From assembly GCF_003478035.1 (NCBI RefSeq), contig NZ_QUEP01000009.1, forward strand, positions 421 to 64,420: 64,000 bases of DNA. Direction: 5' to 3'. Shown piece after piece: positions 52,367 to 61,649 of the stretch (position 1 is the stretch's first letter; each line of letters starts with the position of its first letter). The DNA comes from Clostridium sp. OF03-18AA. Its GTDB lineage: Bacteria; Bacillota; Clostridia; Lachnospirales; Lachnospiraceae. A program made the position numbers and the translations under genes. Under the pieces are notes generated by a model, which was not told the DNA's origin, ran no database searches, and worked only from the letters and a program-made list of their open reading frames with translations.

Positions 52367-53743
52367 ATGTTAATTGCTACATGGATCGTGACTTTTATTC
52401 TGATCATTGCTGTCGGAATCTATGCAGGAACAAAAATCGCACATGCAAATCAGTGGTCCGGCAGTGACCGGTCAATGAGTGCATTTGCGGTTGGCGCGAT
52501 GTTAGGTGCATGGCAGATCGGAGGCATGAGCGTTGTTGGTGCCGCACAGAATGGTTATACGATGGGTATCGCGGGATGCTGGTACTCGATCGCAAGCGGC
52601 GTCTACATCCTTTTCTTAGGACTTCTGGCTGGTCCGCTTCGTAAAAACTTAAAGACAGAGGCGCTTCCGGATTATCTGGAATCCCGCTTCTCGCCGGGCG
52701 TTGCAAGACTTCAGTCCTACGTATGGATCATTTTCGGAATCATCTATATTCCGATCCAGTTAAAGACGATCTCATCGATCATCCAGATCGTTCTTCCGGG
52801 ATTAAATACCGGTCTTGCGATGTTTATCGGTGTTACGATCGCAGCAATCTATACTGGATTCGCAGGAATGAAAGGTTCTGCAGCAATCGGTCGTGTCGTT
52901 TGTATCGCAACATATGTACTTCTTATTTTCTTTGTGGGAACACACATTGGAGATTTCGGCGGATATTCCGGACTGATCGCATCACTTCCGGAAGGTTATG
53001 ACAAGTTAAGCGCAATGCCGACCCAGCAGATCATCGCGTGGGCAGTCGGCGGTCTCTTAAGCTCTGTAGTTCTTCAGTCCGCTCTTCAGCCGATGTTAGC
53101 AGCGAAAGACGACAAGACAGCATGCGCAGGCTGCATCATCGGTTATATTCTTGCAGCTCCGATCTGTATCCTGACAGCAATCGTTGGTATGATGGCGCGC
53201 GCAGCAAATGACGGTCTCGGTGACGGCGCAACAGCATTCGCATGGGCAATCCGTGATATGAACACACCGGTCATGGCAGGTATCATCTTTGCAGTCTGCA
53301 CGATGATCATTGCTGCGACAATGGCTACCATGATGATGGCAACCGGTACGATCCTTACCAATATCTACAAGAAACAGATCAACAAGAATGCGGATGACCA
53401 TCAGATCCTCAAGATTTCCCGTTTCGGAACGATCGCAGTTGCGTATGTTTCTCTGTTAGTTGGTTTCTTCATTCCGTCCGCACAGATGACAAATATGTTC
53501 TTAACACTTACATACTGTGTAACTTCTCCGTTCAGCTATTCCGTAGTTGTAGGACTTTTCTGGAAGAGAGTGAACGCGAAAGCATCGTTCGCAAGCGTTA
53601 TCGCAGGTATCGTAACCGCGATTGCATGGGTAGTGCTTGGATTAAACGGAACATTAAACGTTGTATATCCGACGATCGTTGTCAGCTATGTCGTTGGTAT
53701 TATTGTTACACTGGCAACTTCTCCTGCTGAAAAGACAGCATAA
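52367..53743 (+). CDS. Sodium:solute symporter (SSS family)
   Basis: A membrane transporter of 458 residues with about 12-13 hydrophobic segments. The family stretches GAMLGAWQIGGMSVVGAAQNGY, LPDYLESRFSP, KGSAAIGR and YVSLLVGFF are seen in parts. Its substrate is unknown. The ATG at 52367 follows AAAGGGG; an upstream in-frame ATG at 52325 has none. It lies just ahead of a gamma-glutamyltransferase-family gene, 85 bases apart, so a substrate taken up here may be the one cleaved by that enzyme. Confidence 0.85.
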   Translation: MLIATWIVTFILIIAVGIYAGTKIAHANQWSGSDRSMSAFAVGAMLGAWQIGGMSVVGAAQNGYTMGIAGCWYSIASGVYILFLGLLAGPLRKNLKTEALPDYLESRFSPGVARLQSYVWIIFGIIYIPIQLKTISSIIQIVLPGLNTGLAMFIGVTIAAIYTGFAGMKGSAAIGRVVCIATYVLLIFFVGTHIGDFGGYSGLIASLPEGYDKLSAMPTQQIIAWAVGGLLSSVVLQSALQPMLAAKDDKTACAGCIIGYILAAPICILTAIVGMMARAANDGLGDGATAFAWAIRDMNTPVMAGIIFAVCTMIIAATMATMMMATGTILTNIYKKQINKNADDHQILKISRFGTIAVAYVSLLVGFFIPSAQMTNMFLTLTYCVTSPFSYSVVVGLFWKRVNAKASFASVIAGIVTAIAWVVLGLNGTLNVVYPTIVVSYVVGIIVTLATSPAEKTA

Positions 53744-53828
53744 CAGAAACTTGGAAGATATGAGCTGCGTTTTACAGAAAGAAGATCTGTAAAACGCAGC
53801 GAAATGACAGAAAAAGGAGGATTTTGAT

Positions 53829-55574
53829 ATGCCGAACAGACCTTATCTTGGAAGGACCGTTGATGATACGATCGCGATGTATAAACCGCATGTATCGGGA
53901 ACAGAAGGCGCGGTCAGCTCGAACAGCCCATATGCGACACAGGCTGGTCTTGAGATCATGAAACAGGGCGGAAATGCCTTTGATGCAGCAGTTGCAGTGT
54001 CTCTTGTTCTCGGCGTTGTGGAACCGTACCATTGTGGAATTGGCGGCGGATGCTTCCATACATTCTATGATAAAAATACAAATGAGTTCTACTGCGTGGA
54101 TGCCCGGGGAATTGCTCCGAAGAATGCATACCAGGATATGATGCTGGATGAGAACGGTGATGTAGATCTGAACCTTACCGAATATTCCGGAAGATCTGTA
54201 TCGGTACCGTCGTTCTATCGCGCAATGGATAATTTGCTGAAGAAACACGGCACGATGACATGGGAACAGGTTTCAGCGCCTGCGATTAAGCTTTGCCATG
54301 ATGGCTTTGCATGCGGCTTCGCGTACGCCAGGATCACGGATACCCCGGAGGCAGAGCACAATAAAGCAGAATATGAAGGTTTTGAGGAGCTTTATCTGAA
54401 TCATGGAAAGCCGCGTCAGTTTGGTGAGATCATTAAAAATCCGGACCTGGCAGACACCATGGAAGGCGTTGCGAAGAATGGTGTGGACTGGTTCTATAAT
54501 GGACCGATCGCAGACGAGATGGTAGAGCATATCAACAAAAATAAAGGACTCTTCTGCAAGGAAGATCTCATAAACTGCAAGCCGAAGGAACGGATCCCGG
54601 TTCGCGGAAATTATCGTGGATATGATATCATCTCCATGGCACCGCCGTCTTCAGGCGGAACCCATATCATCCAGATGTTAAATATTCTGGAAAACTTCGA
54701 TTTAAAAGGAATGGGATTCCATTCTGCTGACAGTACACATGTAATTGCAGAGACCATGAAGATGATGTTTGCTGATCGATCCGTGGCAATGGGTGATCCG
54801 GACTTCGTTGACGTAAAGGTTGATAAACTGCTCTCGAAAGAGTATGCGAAAGAGCTGGCTGCAAAGATCGATATGGATCATGCAAAAGAATATGCCCCAA
54901 CGGACGGGATCGAGGCAAAAGAGTACCGCGGCTGCACATCTAACTTTACGGTAATGGATAAATATGGAAATGTGATCTCCCAGACACAGACGATCCGTAA
55001 CTGGTGGGGATCGGGCGTTGTGATCCCGGGAAGAGGATTCATTATGAACAACGCAATGGCAGACTTCAGTGCAAAAGCAGGTGTCCGTACCACACAGGGA
55101 CTGGCATATGGAATGGCAAATGCGATCCGTCCAGGAAAAACTCCGTTATCCAGTATGTCCCCAACAATCGTCATGAAAGACGGAAAACCGGTATTATCCG
55201 TTGGCGCAGCTGGTGGTCCGCGTATCATTACAAGTACCCTGCAGCTCATTATCAACAACCTGGATTACGGCATGATGATGGATTCTGCAGTAAAACATCC
55301 GCATATGTGCTGTCTGACATTAAATCAGGGACTTGAGCTTGAGGAAGGTTTCTCACCGGATACGATCAAGCTTCTGGCGGCAAAAGGACATATCATCAAG
55401 AATACTACTGATTTTGGAGAACTTCTCGTTATGCCGAATGGTATCCGTAATATTGATGGTACTTTCTTCCCAGGAGGAACAAGCCGCGTTGACGGCGGCG
55501 GCGGTGCACTGACGGCGTCCGGAACGATGGCGATCGATGGTCTGTGCTTTATTGATGAGAAATTAACGAAATAA
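53829..55574 (+). CDS. Gamma-glutamyltransferase-family Ntn hydrolase
   Basis: A 581-residue enzyme of the gamma-glutamyltranspeptidase family, which self-cleaves to free an N-terminal Thr. By alignment with the TTHYSVVD motif the nucleophile is Thr370 in CTSNFTVMD; the second Thr and His of that motif are replaced by Ser and Asn. GGNAFDAAVA, GIGGGCF and APPSSGGTH are conserved. There is no signal peptide, so it is cytoplasmic, unlike typical periplasmic GGT. The HpxW-type oxamate amidohydrolases are in the same family and are an alternative. Ribosome site AAAGGAGG. Confidence 0.85.
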   Translation: MPNRPYLGRTVDDTIAMYKPHVSGTEGAVSSNSPYATQAGLEIMKQGGNAFDAAVAVSLVLGVVEPYHCGIGGGCFHTFYDKNTNEFYCVDARGIAPKNAYQDMMLDENGDVDLNLTEYSGRSVSVPSFYRAMDNLLKKHGTMTWEQVSAPAIKLCHDGFACGFAYARITDTPEAEHNKAEYEGFEELYLNHGKPRQFGEIIKNPDLADTMEGVAKNGVDWFYNGPIADEMVEHINKNKGLFCKEDLINCKPKERIPVRGNYRGYDIISMAPPSSGGTHIIQMLNILENFDLKGMGFHSADSTHVIAETMKMMFADRSVAMGDPDFVDVKVDKLLSKEYAKELAAKIDMDHAKEYAPTDGIEAKEYRGCTSNFTVMDKYGNVISQTQTIRNWWGSGVVIPGRGFIMNNAMADFSAKAGVRTTQGLAYGMANAIRPGKTPLSSMSPTIVMKDGKPVLSVGAAGGPRIITSTLQLIINNLDYGMMMDSAVKHPHMCCLTLNQGLELEEGFSPDTIKLLAAKGHIIKNTTDFGELLVMPNGIRNIDGTFFPGGTSRVDGGGGALTASGTMAIDGLCFIDEKLTK

Positions 55575-55612
55575 GAAAAAGAAGACCAGAAAATTTTATT
55601 TCAGGTAAAAAA

Positions 55613-55648
55613 CACCGGCAAACTGGAGGGAATCTCCAGTTGCCGGTG
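55613..55648. terminator. Bidirectional terminator
   Basis: A 15-16 bp stem CACCGGCAAACTGGAG / CTCCAGTTGCCGGTG, five-base loop, preceded by an A-rich stretch. It separates two convergent genes. Confidence 0.8.
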
Positions 55649-55688
55649 CTATGTTGTGTTATGCAGAGAAGCGGAACAGATGAATGGA

Positions 55689-56417
55689 TCAGTCGATAGC
55701 TGGCGTTCCTTGTGCTGCAGCTTCTTCGATCAGCTGGATCGTCTCATTCGTGCTCAGAACAGTACAGTAAATGACGTTCATGATCCGTAATTCGGCTTCA
55801 TGGAGCTCCTGGGTAGCGGCTGCACAGGAATCTTCCGGACAAATCACACGGAAGCCCTGATCAGCGAGAACGCGGATCGTGGAGGCCACACACTGGTCGG
55901 TCACTACACCGGTGACGATCACGGTATCGATCCCCATATTGTGGAGGATCTGTGTGTAGTTTGTTCCAAGGCTGACGCTGTCTGTGGTCTTATTTACAAC
56001 GATCTCGTCTTCGAGAGGGGTAAGCTCATCGACCATTTTTGCACTGTCGTCGCCTACATAGACGTAAATATCGTTCCAGCCAACGGTGCTCTGGACACGG
56101 GAACGGTCAGAGCCGTCTTTTTTCAGACTCGCGATCCGCCCGTAGGTTACTTCAACTCCGTTTTTCCGGCAGCAGTCCAGAAGGCGTTTGTTATTCGGGA
56201 TGACCACCTTTTCTACGTGATCGTAAAACCATTCCCATTCATCCCACTCTCCGGCTTCCTTACACTGCAGTGCATCGTAGCCGTCTTTTGCGATGAAATG
56301 TTTCTGCATATCCACGATCAGAAGAGCTGTTTTTTTCAGATCCAGATGGATATCCGGGATTTCTTTCATGTTGCGGTAATAAAATGAGAGAAATTTTTCA
56401 TTTGTTTTCATCGGCAT
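55689..56417 (-). CDS. Isochorismatase-family cysteine hydrolase
   Basis: A 242-residue alpha/beta hydrolase of the isochorismatase superfamily, which includes amidases such as nicotinamidase, N-carbamoylsarcosine and ureidoacrylate amidohydrolases. The Asp-Lys-Cys triad is visible: LLIVDMQKHFI, VVNKTTDSVSLGT and VTDQCVASTIR. Upstream of the ATG lies AGGAGA, close to two possible starts (MPM and M). The adjacent GGT-family enzyme and symporter hint at a shared amide or peptide pathway. The nature of the substrate is not evident. Confidence 0.85.
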   Translation of the reverse strand: MPMKTNEKFLSFYYRNMKEIPDIHLDLKKTALLIVDMQKHFIAKDGYDALQCKEAGEWDEWEWFYDHVEKVVIPNNKRLLDCCRKNGVEVTYGRIASLKKDGSDRSRVQSTVGWNDIYVYVGDDSAKMVDELTPLEDEIVVNKTTDSVSLGTNYTQILHNMGIDTVIVTGVVTDQCVASTIRVLADQGFRVICPEDSCAAATQELHEAELRIMNVIYCTVLSTNETIQLIEEAAAQGTPAID

Positions 56418-56672
56418 ATATCTCCTGTCTATATCTTATGAAAAAAATTATAGCAGAAAGAAAAGAGCTGGGCAACTGAAATAGAATGCAAATAAATGTG
56501 TGATTTTGTGCGATGTTAGAAAAAACACAATAATTTCGTAAAAATAACAAAAAACTAAGACTGAACTTTGTTTATTACGCTAATATACAATAAAAAGAAT
56601 TTTGTGTTAAATTATTAAATAAGAAAAAAGATCCATCCGCAGACGTTTGAAATAAAGAAGGAGGGACGTGCC
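56418..56672. other. Divergent intergenic region
   Basis: About 255 AT-rich bases between the minus-strand hydrolase and the AraC regulator gene. It probably holds both promoters. No clear -35/-10 pair or operator stands out. Confidence 0.4.
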
Positions 56673-57521
56673 ATGACGCAATCAGAAATTTTGAAAGCGA
56701 CTGATCGCTTTTTTACAAAACAGCCCTTTTGGGATATCACACGAAAACGCACAGACACGTATCTCCGGATCGAAGATGAGACGGTACGGATCATTCGTTA
56801 CGGTATGAACGAAGGGACGGAAGGACTGGACTGTATTCCAGGTGTTGGGCAGATCGGGATCATGTTTTCCGTGCAGGAAAAAGAAGCAAAAGCATACCTT
56901 TACGGGGTGCTTCCGGAGAAGAAGATCCTGCCGCAGTATGGGATCAAAGAAAGTGCACAGCTGCAGTTCTCACCGGCGAGTTTCTCAAAACTGACCGGAC
57001 TTCCGTCGGCAGATATTCCGGCTGAAGGACTTCTGCTTACCGATGTATTTCCCTGGGCAGTTCCGTTTATAGAAGAAGTAAATTCTGTGGACAATGGGCA
57101 GGAACACTGCGAGGTGATCTCAAAATTCCTGCAGGAATGTGTCCGAAAAAAATCCGATATTCGTGAAACAGATAAGGAGCTGGCCAGTTCGATCGTAAAT
57201 TACCTGATGAAATACAGAAAAGTTATCCGAATGAAGGAACTGGAACAGGAGTATGGATTCTGTGCAAGGACGATCCAGAAGGCAGTTGTCAGCAATGTGG
57301 GAGTCACACCGAAACAGCTGAATCTTCAGATCTGCCTTCAGAATGCGATTCAGACGATCGCGGAAAAGCCGGATCTGTCATTGACAGATCTTACCTACCA
57401 GATGCAGTTTTATGATCAGTCGCACTTCGGGAGTGTGTTCCGCCGTATGACGGGAGTGTGTCCGGGACAATATCAGAAGTGGCTGCAGACGGAGAAGGAA
57501 GGTGAGAAATGTGCTGTATGA
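56673..57521 (+). CDS. AraC-family transcriptional regulator
   Basis: A 282-residue regulator. The C-terminal AraC DNA-binding domain has the second helix-turn-helix FYDQSHFGSVFRRMTGVCPGQYQKW, shortened here to FGSVFRRMTGVCP, and an earlier one at CARTIQKAVVSNVGVTPKQL. The N-terminal 160 residues are of the type seen in DUF6597-like sensor domains, but the effector is not known. The ribosome site GAAGGAGG is good. Its stop overlaps the start of the DeoR regulator gene. Confidence 0.85.
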   Translation: MTQSEILKATDRFFTKQPFWDITRKRTDTYLRIEDETVRIIRYGMNEGTEGLDCIPGVGQIGIMFSVQEKEAKAYLYGVLPEKKILPQYGIKESAQLQFSPASFSKLTGLPSADIPAEGLLLTDVFPWAVPFIEEVNSVDNGQEHCEVISKFLQECVRKKSDIRETDKELASSIVNYLMKYRKVIRMKELEQEYGFCARTIQKAVVSNVGVTPKQLNLQICLQNAIQTIAEKPDLSLTDLTYQMQFYDQSHFGSVFRRMTGVCPGQYQKWLQTEKEGEKCAV

Positions 57522-58272
57522 CAGACGGGAAAAGATCATAGCCCTTTTGAATCGTGACGGAATGGTAAAGGCCAATGAGCTGGTGGAGCAATATGGTGTG
57601 TCCATGGAGACGATCCGAAGAGATCTGGAATATCTGGAGAAACGAGGACTTGTCGACCGTGTATATGGAGGAGCGATCTTAAGAAAAAAACGCGGAGTGG
57701 AACCGAAGATCGAGAAACGCCAGCTGGAGCACTATGAAGAAAAAAAAGCGATCGGTCAGAGAGCCATTGATCTTGTAGAGGATGGAGAAGTGATCGCGAT
57801 CGACCTTGGAACGACGACGCGGGAATTTGCACGTGCTCTGGTTGGAAAAAAGAGACGCCTCACTGTGATCACAAATTCGATTCCGATCGCACTGGATCTA
57901 TCAGTGGATGAAAATATCCGGGTGATCATGGTCGGCGGAGAAGTGCGCAAGAATGAACTCTCCGTATCCGGAAACATTGCAGATGAAAATATGCGCTATT
58001 TCCAGACGGACAAGATTTTTCTCGGAGTCGGCGGATTGACGGAAAAATTTGGAATTACAGATTACCATGTGGAGGAAACTCCATTTCGCAGGATCGGGGT
58101 CAGCCGGACGCAGAAGGTGATCGCACTTGCGGATCACAGTAAATTTGGAGTGACGGCGATGAATCAGGTGTGCAGCCTGGAACAGATCGATGCGCTCGTG
58201 ACGGATCGGCAGGCGGATAAAAATCTGATCGGGAGACTGAAGGCAAAGGGAATGAAAGTGTATCTTGCGTGA
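57511..58272 (+). CDS. DeoR/GlpR-family regulator
   Basis: A 253-residue regulator. The N-terminal helix-turn-helix is ANELVEQYGVSMETIRRDL followed by EKRGLVDRVYGGAI; the C-terminal sugar-isomerase-like sensor domain has DLGTTTREFA and GVGGLTEKFGITDYH. By context it may control the glycerol genes that follow. GTG start at 57511 with GGAAGG upstream; a GTG nine bases earlier is possible. It is coupled to the AraC gene. Confidence 0.88.
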   Translation: MLYDRREKIIALLNRDGMVKANELVEQYGVSMETIRRDLEYLEKRGLVDRVYGGAILRKKRGVEPKIEKRQLEHYEEKKAIGQRAIDLVEDGEVIAIDLGTTTREFARALVGKKRRLTVITNSIPIALDLSVDENIRVIMVGGEVRKNELSVSGNIADENMRYFQTDKIFLGVGGLTEKFGITDYHVEETPFRRIGVSRTQKVIALADHSKFGVTAMNQVCSLEQIDALVTDRQADKNLIGRLKAKGMKVYLA

Positions 58273-58307
58273 AAGAACAAAATATGTTGGATTTCAGAAA
58301 AAAGGCA

Positions 58308-58350
58308 AAGGGGACTGAGCAGCCATGGTGGGCTGTGGAAGTCCCTTTTT
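58308..58350 (+). terminator. Terminator after the regulator pair
   Basis: AAGGGGACT pairs with AGTCCCTTTTT as outer stem, with an inner CAGCC/GGCTG stem. T tract follows. Confidence 0.75.
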
Positions 58351-58634
58351 CTATATTTCTGAGAGGCATGATCAGATACAGAAGGATTTGCCGGACAGGT
58401 GGATTTACGGAATCAGCCGGAAGGAAAAGACAGAGAAAGCGGAAGAAGACGCTGGAAAGTTGCGATTATGTGTTATTGCATAAAAATCACAAATTTTATG
58501 TGCAAAATAGCACAAACACACGAGCAATTTTTATAAAAATCATGAATATAATTCTCTAAATCTGTGTGATATAGTAAATACAATAAAAAAACAGAAAATG
58601 ATTCTGCGTATCAGGAAGGAAGTGAGGGGAACCG
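58351..58634 (+). promoter_or_regulatory. Promoter/operator region of the glycerol operon
   Basis: About 280 bases with no gene. A -10-like TATAGT lies at 58570-58575. Two inverted repeats stand upstream: TTGCATAAAA (58476-58485) against TTTTATGTGCAA (58494-58505), imperfect, and ATTTTTATAAAAAT near 58527-58540. Either could be the site of the DeoR or AraC regulator. Confidence 0.45.
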
Positions 58635-60179
58635 TTGAGCAGGAAATACTTTATGGGAGTTGATCAGGGAACGACCGGGACAACGGTACTCCTGCTGGAT
58701 GAAGACTGGAATCTGGCCGCTTCGTCACATAAAGAACATAAACAATATTATCCGCAGCCGGGCTGGGTGGAACACGATCCGAAAGAAATCCTGGCGCAGA
58801 TAAAAGAGGCGGCAGAAGAGGTGATGGAAAAAGCCCATGTGACAGCTGAACAGGTCGAATGCATGGGAATCGACAATCAGGGAGAGACGGTTGTCGTCTG
58901 GGATAAAGTGACAGGCGAACCGCTTTATCCGGCAATCGTCTGGCAGGATCGAAGGACTGCAACATGGATCGAAGAGCTGGAAGAAGATATCCAGTATATG
59001 ATCCGCCAGAAGACAGGACTTCATGCAGATGCGTATTTTGGCGCGACAAAGATCAAATGGATCCTTGACAATGTGGAAGGCGCGAAGGAAGCTGCGATGG
59101 AAGGAAGACTGTTGGCAGGACCGACCGATTCCTGGTTTATCTGGAATCTCACTGACCGAAAAGTCTTTGCTACCGATTATTCGACGGCATCAAGGACCGC
59201 ACTTTTCAATATCCATACGAATGAATGGGATCACGAATTGCTGGAGCTTTTGGAAATTCCGAAGAGCATTCTTCCGGAGATCCGAAACAGCACAGAAAAA
59301 TATGGATATGCCACACTGCGGGGGTGTGACGGAAAAGAAGGAAAGATCCTGATTTCCGGAAATATGGTGGACCAGCAGGCGGCCCTGTTTGGACAGGCCT
59401 GTCTGAGCGAGGGAATGGTCAAAACGACATATGGAACCGGATGCTTCATGCTGATGAACACAGGAAAAACACCGGTTTATTCCAATACAGGACTTCTTAC
59501 ATGCGTCGGCTGGAAAATGCATGGAAAAGACATGGTATTCGCTCTGGACGGAGGAATCTATGTTGCAGGTTCCGTCATCACATGGATGAAGGACAAGATG
59601 CATCTTATTTCCGATGCGAAGGAGACGGGAGAACTCGCGGAATCGGTTCCGGATACAGCCGGTGTCTGTTTTGTACCGGCGCTCACCGGACTTGCAGCGC
59701 CGTACTGGGATCCATACGCGAGAGGAATGCTGATCGGGATCACACCAGGAACTGAGCGGGCTCATGTGGTCCGGGCTGCCCTGGAGAGCATCGCTTATCA
59801 GGTAAGAGATATTCTTGATCTGATGGAGATGGATTCCGGCATCAGGATCCGTGCGATGCGTGTGGACGGCGGAATTACAGCAAATGAATTTCTGATGCAG
59901 TTTCAGGCGGATATTCTTGGAATTCCGGTGGATGTGCCGGAAATCTCCGAGACAACTGCACTGGGAGTTGCCTATATGGCAGCGTATGGATCTGGATTAT
60001 TTAAAGACCTTGATGAGATCGAGGCGAACTGGAAGCTCAAAAAACGTTATTATCCGAAAATGAGTGAAAAAGAGCGGGAGAAAAAGATGCGGATGTGGCA
60101 TCGGGCAGTCGCCAGAGCGAAGGAATGGGTCGAGGAAGAAGAGACAGATGGACCGGAACTGACCGGAGAATTTGATTGA
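58635..60179 (+). CDS. glpK: Glycerol kinase (FGGY family)
   Basis: Phosphorylates glycerol to sn-glycerol-3-phosphate. Signature stretches are GVDQGTTGTTVLLLD, WQDRRTA, YGTGCFMLMNTG and VDGGITANEFLMQFQADILG. 514 residues, close to the usual size. It uses a TTG start; no better start is seen and GAGGGGAAC lies upstream. The family also includes kinases for other polyols, but the two oxidoreductases that follow support glycerol. FGGY members act in the cytoplasm. Confidence 0.87.
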   Translation: MSRKYFMGVDQGTTGTTVLLLDEDWNLAASSHKEHKQYYPQPGWVEHDPKEILAQIKEAAEEVMEKAHVTAEQVECMGIDNQGETVVVWDKVTGEPLYPAIVWQDRRTATWIEELEEDIQYMIRQKTGLHADAYFGATKIKWILDNVEGAKEAAMEGRLLAGPTDSWFIWNLTDRKVFATDYSTASRTALFNIHTNEWDHELLELLEIPKSILPEIRNSTEKYGYATLRGCDGKEGKILISGNMVDQQAALFGQACLSEGMVKTTYGTGCFMLMNTGKTPVYSNTGLLTCVGWKMHGKDMVFALDGGIYVAGSVITWMKDKMHLISDAKETGELAESVPDTAGVCFVPALTGLAAPYWDPYARGMLIGITPGTERAHVVRAALESIAYQVRDILDLMEMDSGIRIRAMRVDGGITANEFLMQFQADILGIPVDVPEISETTALGVAYMAAYGSGLFKDLDEIEANWKLKKRYYPKMSEKEREKKMRMWHRAVARAKEWVEEEETDGPELTGEFD

Positions 60180-60201
60180 ATAAAGGTGAAGGAGAGGAAA
60201 T

Positions 60202-61638
60202 ATGAAAACAGATGTGGTAATTATTGGTGCAGGTGCAGTCGGATGTGCGATCGCCCGTGAGTTATCCAGATATCAGCTGGATGTAACCGTAGTAGAGAAA
60301 AATGAAGATGTTGGCGGCGATGCATCAAAGTCCAACAGCGCGATCATCCATACCGGATACGATGCGTCACCGGGAACACTGGAATCCCAGCTTGTTGTAG
60401 CGGCAAACCCGATGTATGATCAGCTCACCAGGGATCTTGATATCCCGTTTAAGAGAGTCGGAGCGATCCTTCCGGCGATCACGGAAGAACAGTACGAAAA
60501 ACTCCCGGAGATCAAGCACAAAGCATTTATGAACCGTGTTTACGATGTTCAGTATAAGACAGCGGAAGAACTTCTTGAGATGGAGCCGAACCTGAATCCG
60601 GAGGTCAAAGGCGGACTCTATATTCCGAGAGAGAGTATCATCGATCCGTTTATCCTTGTGCAGGCTCTGGCAGAAAATGCAAATGCAAATGGTGTTCATT
60701 TCCTTTTAAATACAAAAGTGACCGATATCAAGGTAAAAGATGGAGCTGTAAGTGAGGTTGTAACGACAGGTGAGACGATCGAGACAAAATATGTCATCAA
60801 CGCAGCGGCTCTCTACTGCGATGAGATCGCTGCAATGGTAGGAAAGGCTGATTACAAAGTCGTTGCAAGAAGAGGCCAGTTCTATATTCTTGATAAGAAC
60901 ACAAGCTGTAAGGTAAATGAGATCGTACTTCCGATCCCGACCAAGATCACAAAAGGAAAATTAATGTGTCCGACCATTCATGGAAATATGTTAGTGGGAC
61001 CGACTGCTGAGGATCTTGATAATAAGACGGATAAGTCCGTGACAAAAGAAGGTCTCGACAGCATCTTAAAGGATGTAAAGAACCTGATCCCGAACGTCAA
61101 TGTCCGCGACAGCATCACCCAGTACAGCGGTTTGCGCCCGAACAGAAATCCGGAAGGACTTCATGTTGATACATATGACGACTTAAAGGGTTATATCAAC
61201 CTGTCAGGCGTTCGCTCCACAGGTCTTACACTCTCCGTAGCGATGGGTGTATATGTTGCGGATGTTATGAGAGAGATGGGCGCACCGATGGTATTTAAGG
61301 AGAACTTCATCTCAACGAGAAAAGGAATCGTCCGTTTCCATGAACTGAGCCGTGAAGAACAGGATGAGATCGTAAAGGAAAATCCGGCGTATGGAAGAGT
61401 CATCTGCCGCTGTGAGACGATCACAGAAGGAGAAATCCTGGATGCGATCCACAGACCGCTGGGTGCAAGAAGCGTAGATGCGGTAAAACGCCGTGTAAGA
61501 GCAGGAATGGGTCGTTGTCAGGGCGGTTTCTGCGGACCAAAGGTCATCGAGATCTTAGCAAGAGAACTGGGTATTCCGGTGGAAGAAGTCAATAAAAACA
61601 ATGCGGGTTCCTATATGGTTGCCGGGAAAACGAGATAG
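60202..61638 (+). CDS. glpA: FAD-dependent glycerol-3-phosphate dehydrogenase, GlpA-like
   Basis: A 478-residue flavoprotein. The N-terminal dinucleotide fold reads VVIIGAGAVGCAIARELSRY. The C-terminal BFD-like domain carries four Cys (CRCET ... GRCQGGFC) for a [2Fe-2S] cluster. This matches GlpA-type anaerobic glycerol-3-phosphate dehydrogenase, which produces dihydroxyacetone phosphate. Electrons would pass to the next gene product. The ribosome site is GGAGAGGA. Confidence 0.85.
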   Translation: MKTDVVIIGAGAVGCAIARELSRYQLDVTVVEKNEDVGGDASKSNSAIIHTGYDASPGTLESQLVVAANPMYDQLTRDLDIPFKRVGAILPAITEEQYEKLPEIKHKAFMNRVYDVQYKTAEELLEMEPNLNPEVKGGLYIPRESIIDPFILVQALAENANANGVHFLLNTKVTDIKVKDGAVSEVVTTGETIETKYVINAAALYCDEIAAMVGKADYKVVARRGQFYILDKNTSCKVNEIVLPIPTKITKGKLMCPTIHGNMLVGPTAEDLDNKTDKSVTKEGLDSILKDVKNLIPNVNVRDSITQYSGLRPNRNPEGLHVDTYDDLKGYINLSGVRSTGLTLSVAMGVYVADVMREMGAPMVFKENFISTRKGIVRFHELSREEQDEIVKENPAYGRVICRCETITEGEILDAIHRPLGARSVDAVKRRVRAGMGRCQGGFCGPKVIEILARELGIPVEEVNKNNAGSYMVAGKTR

Positions 61639-61649
61639 GGGAGGATACT

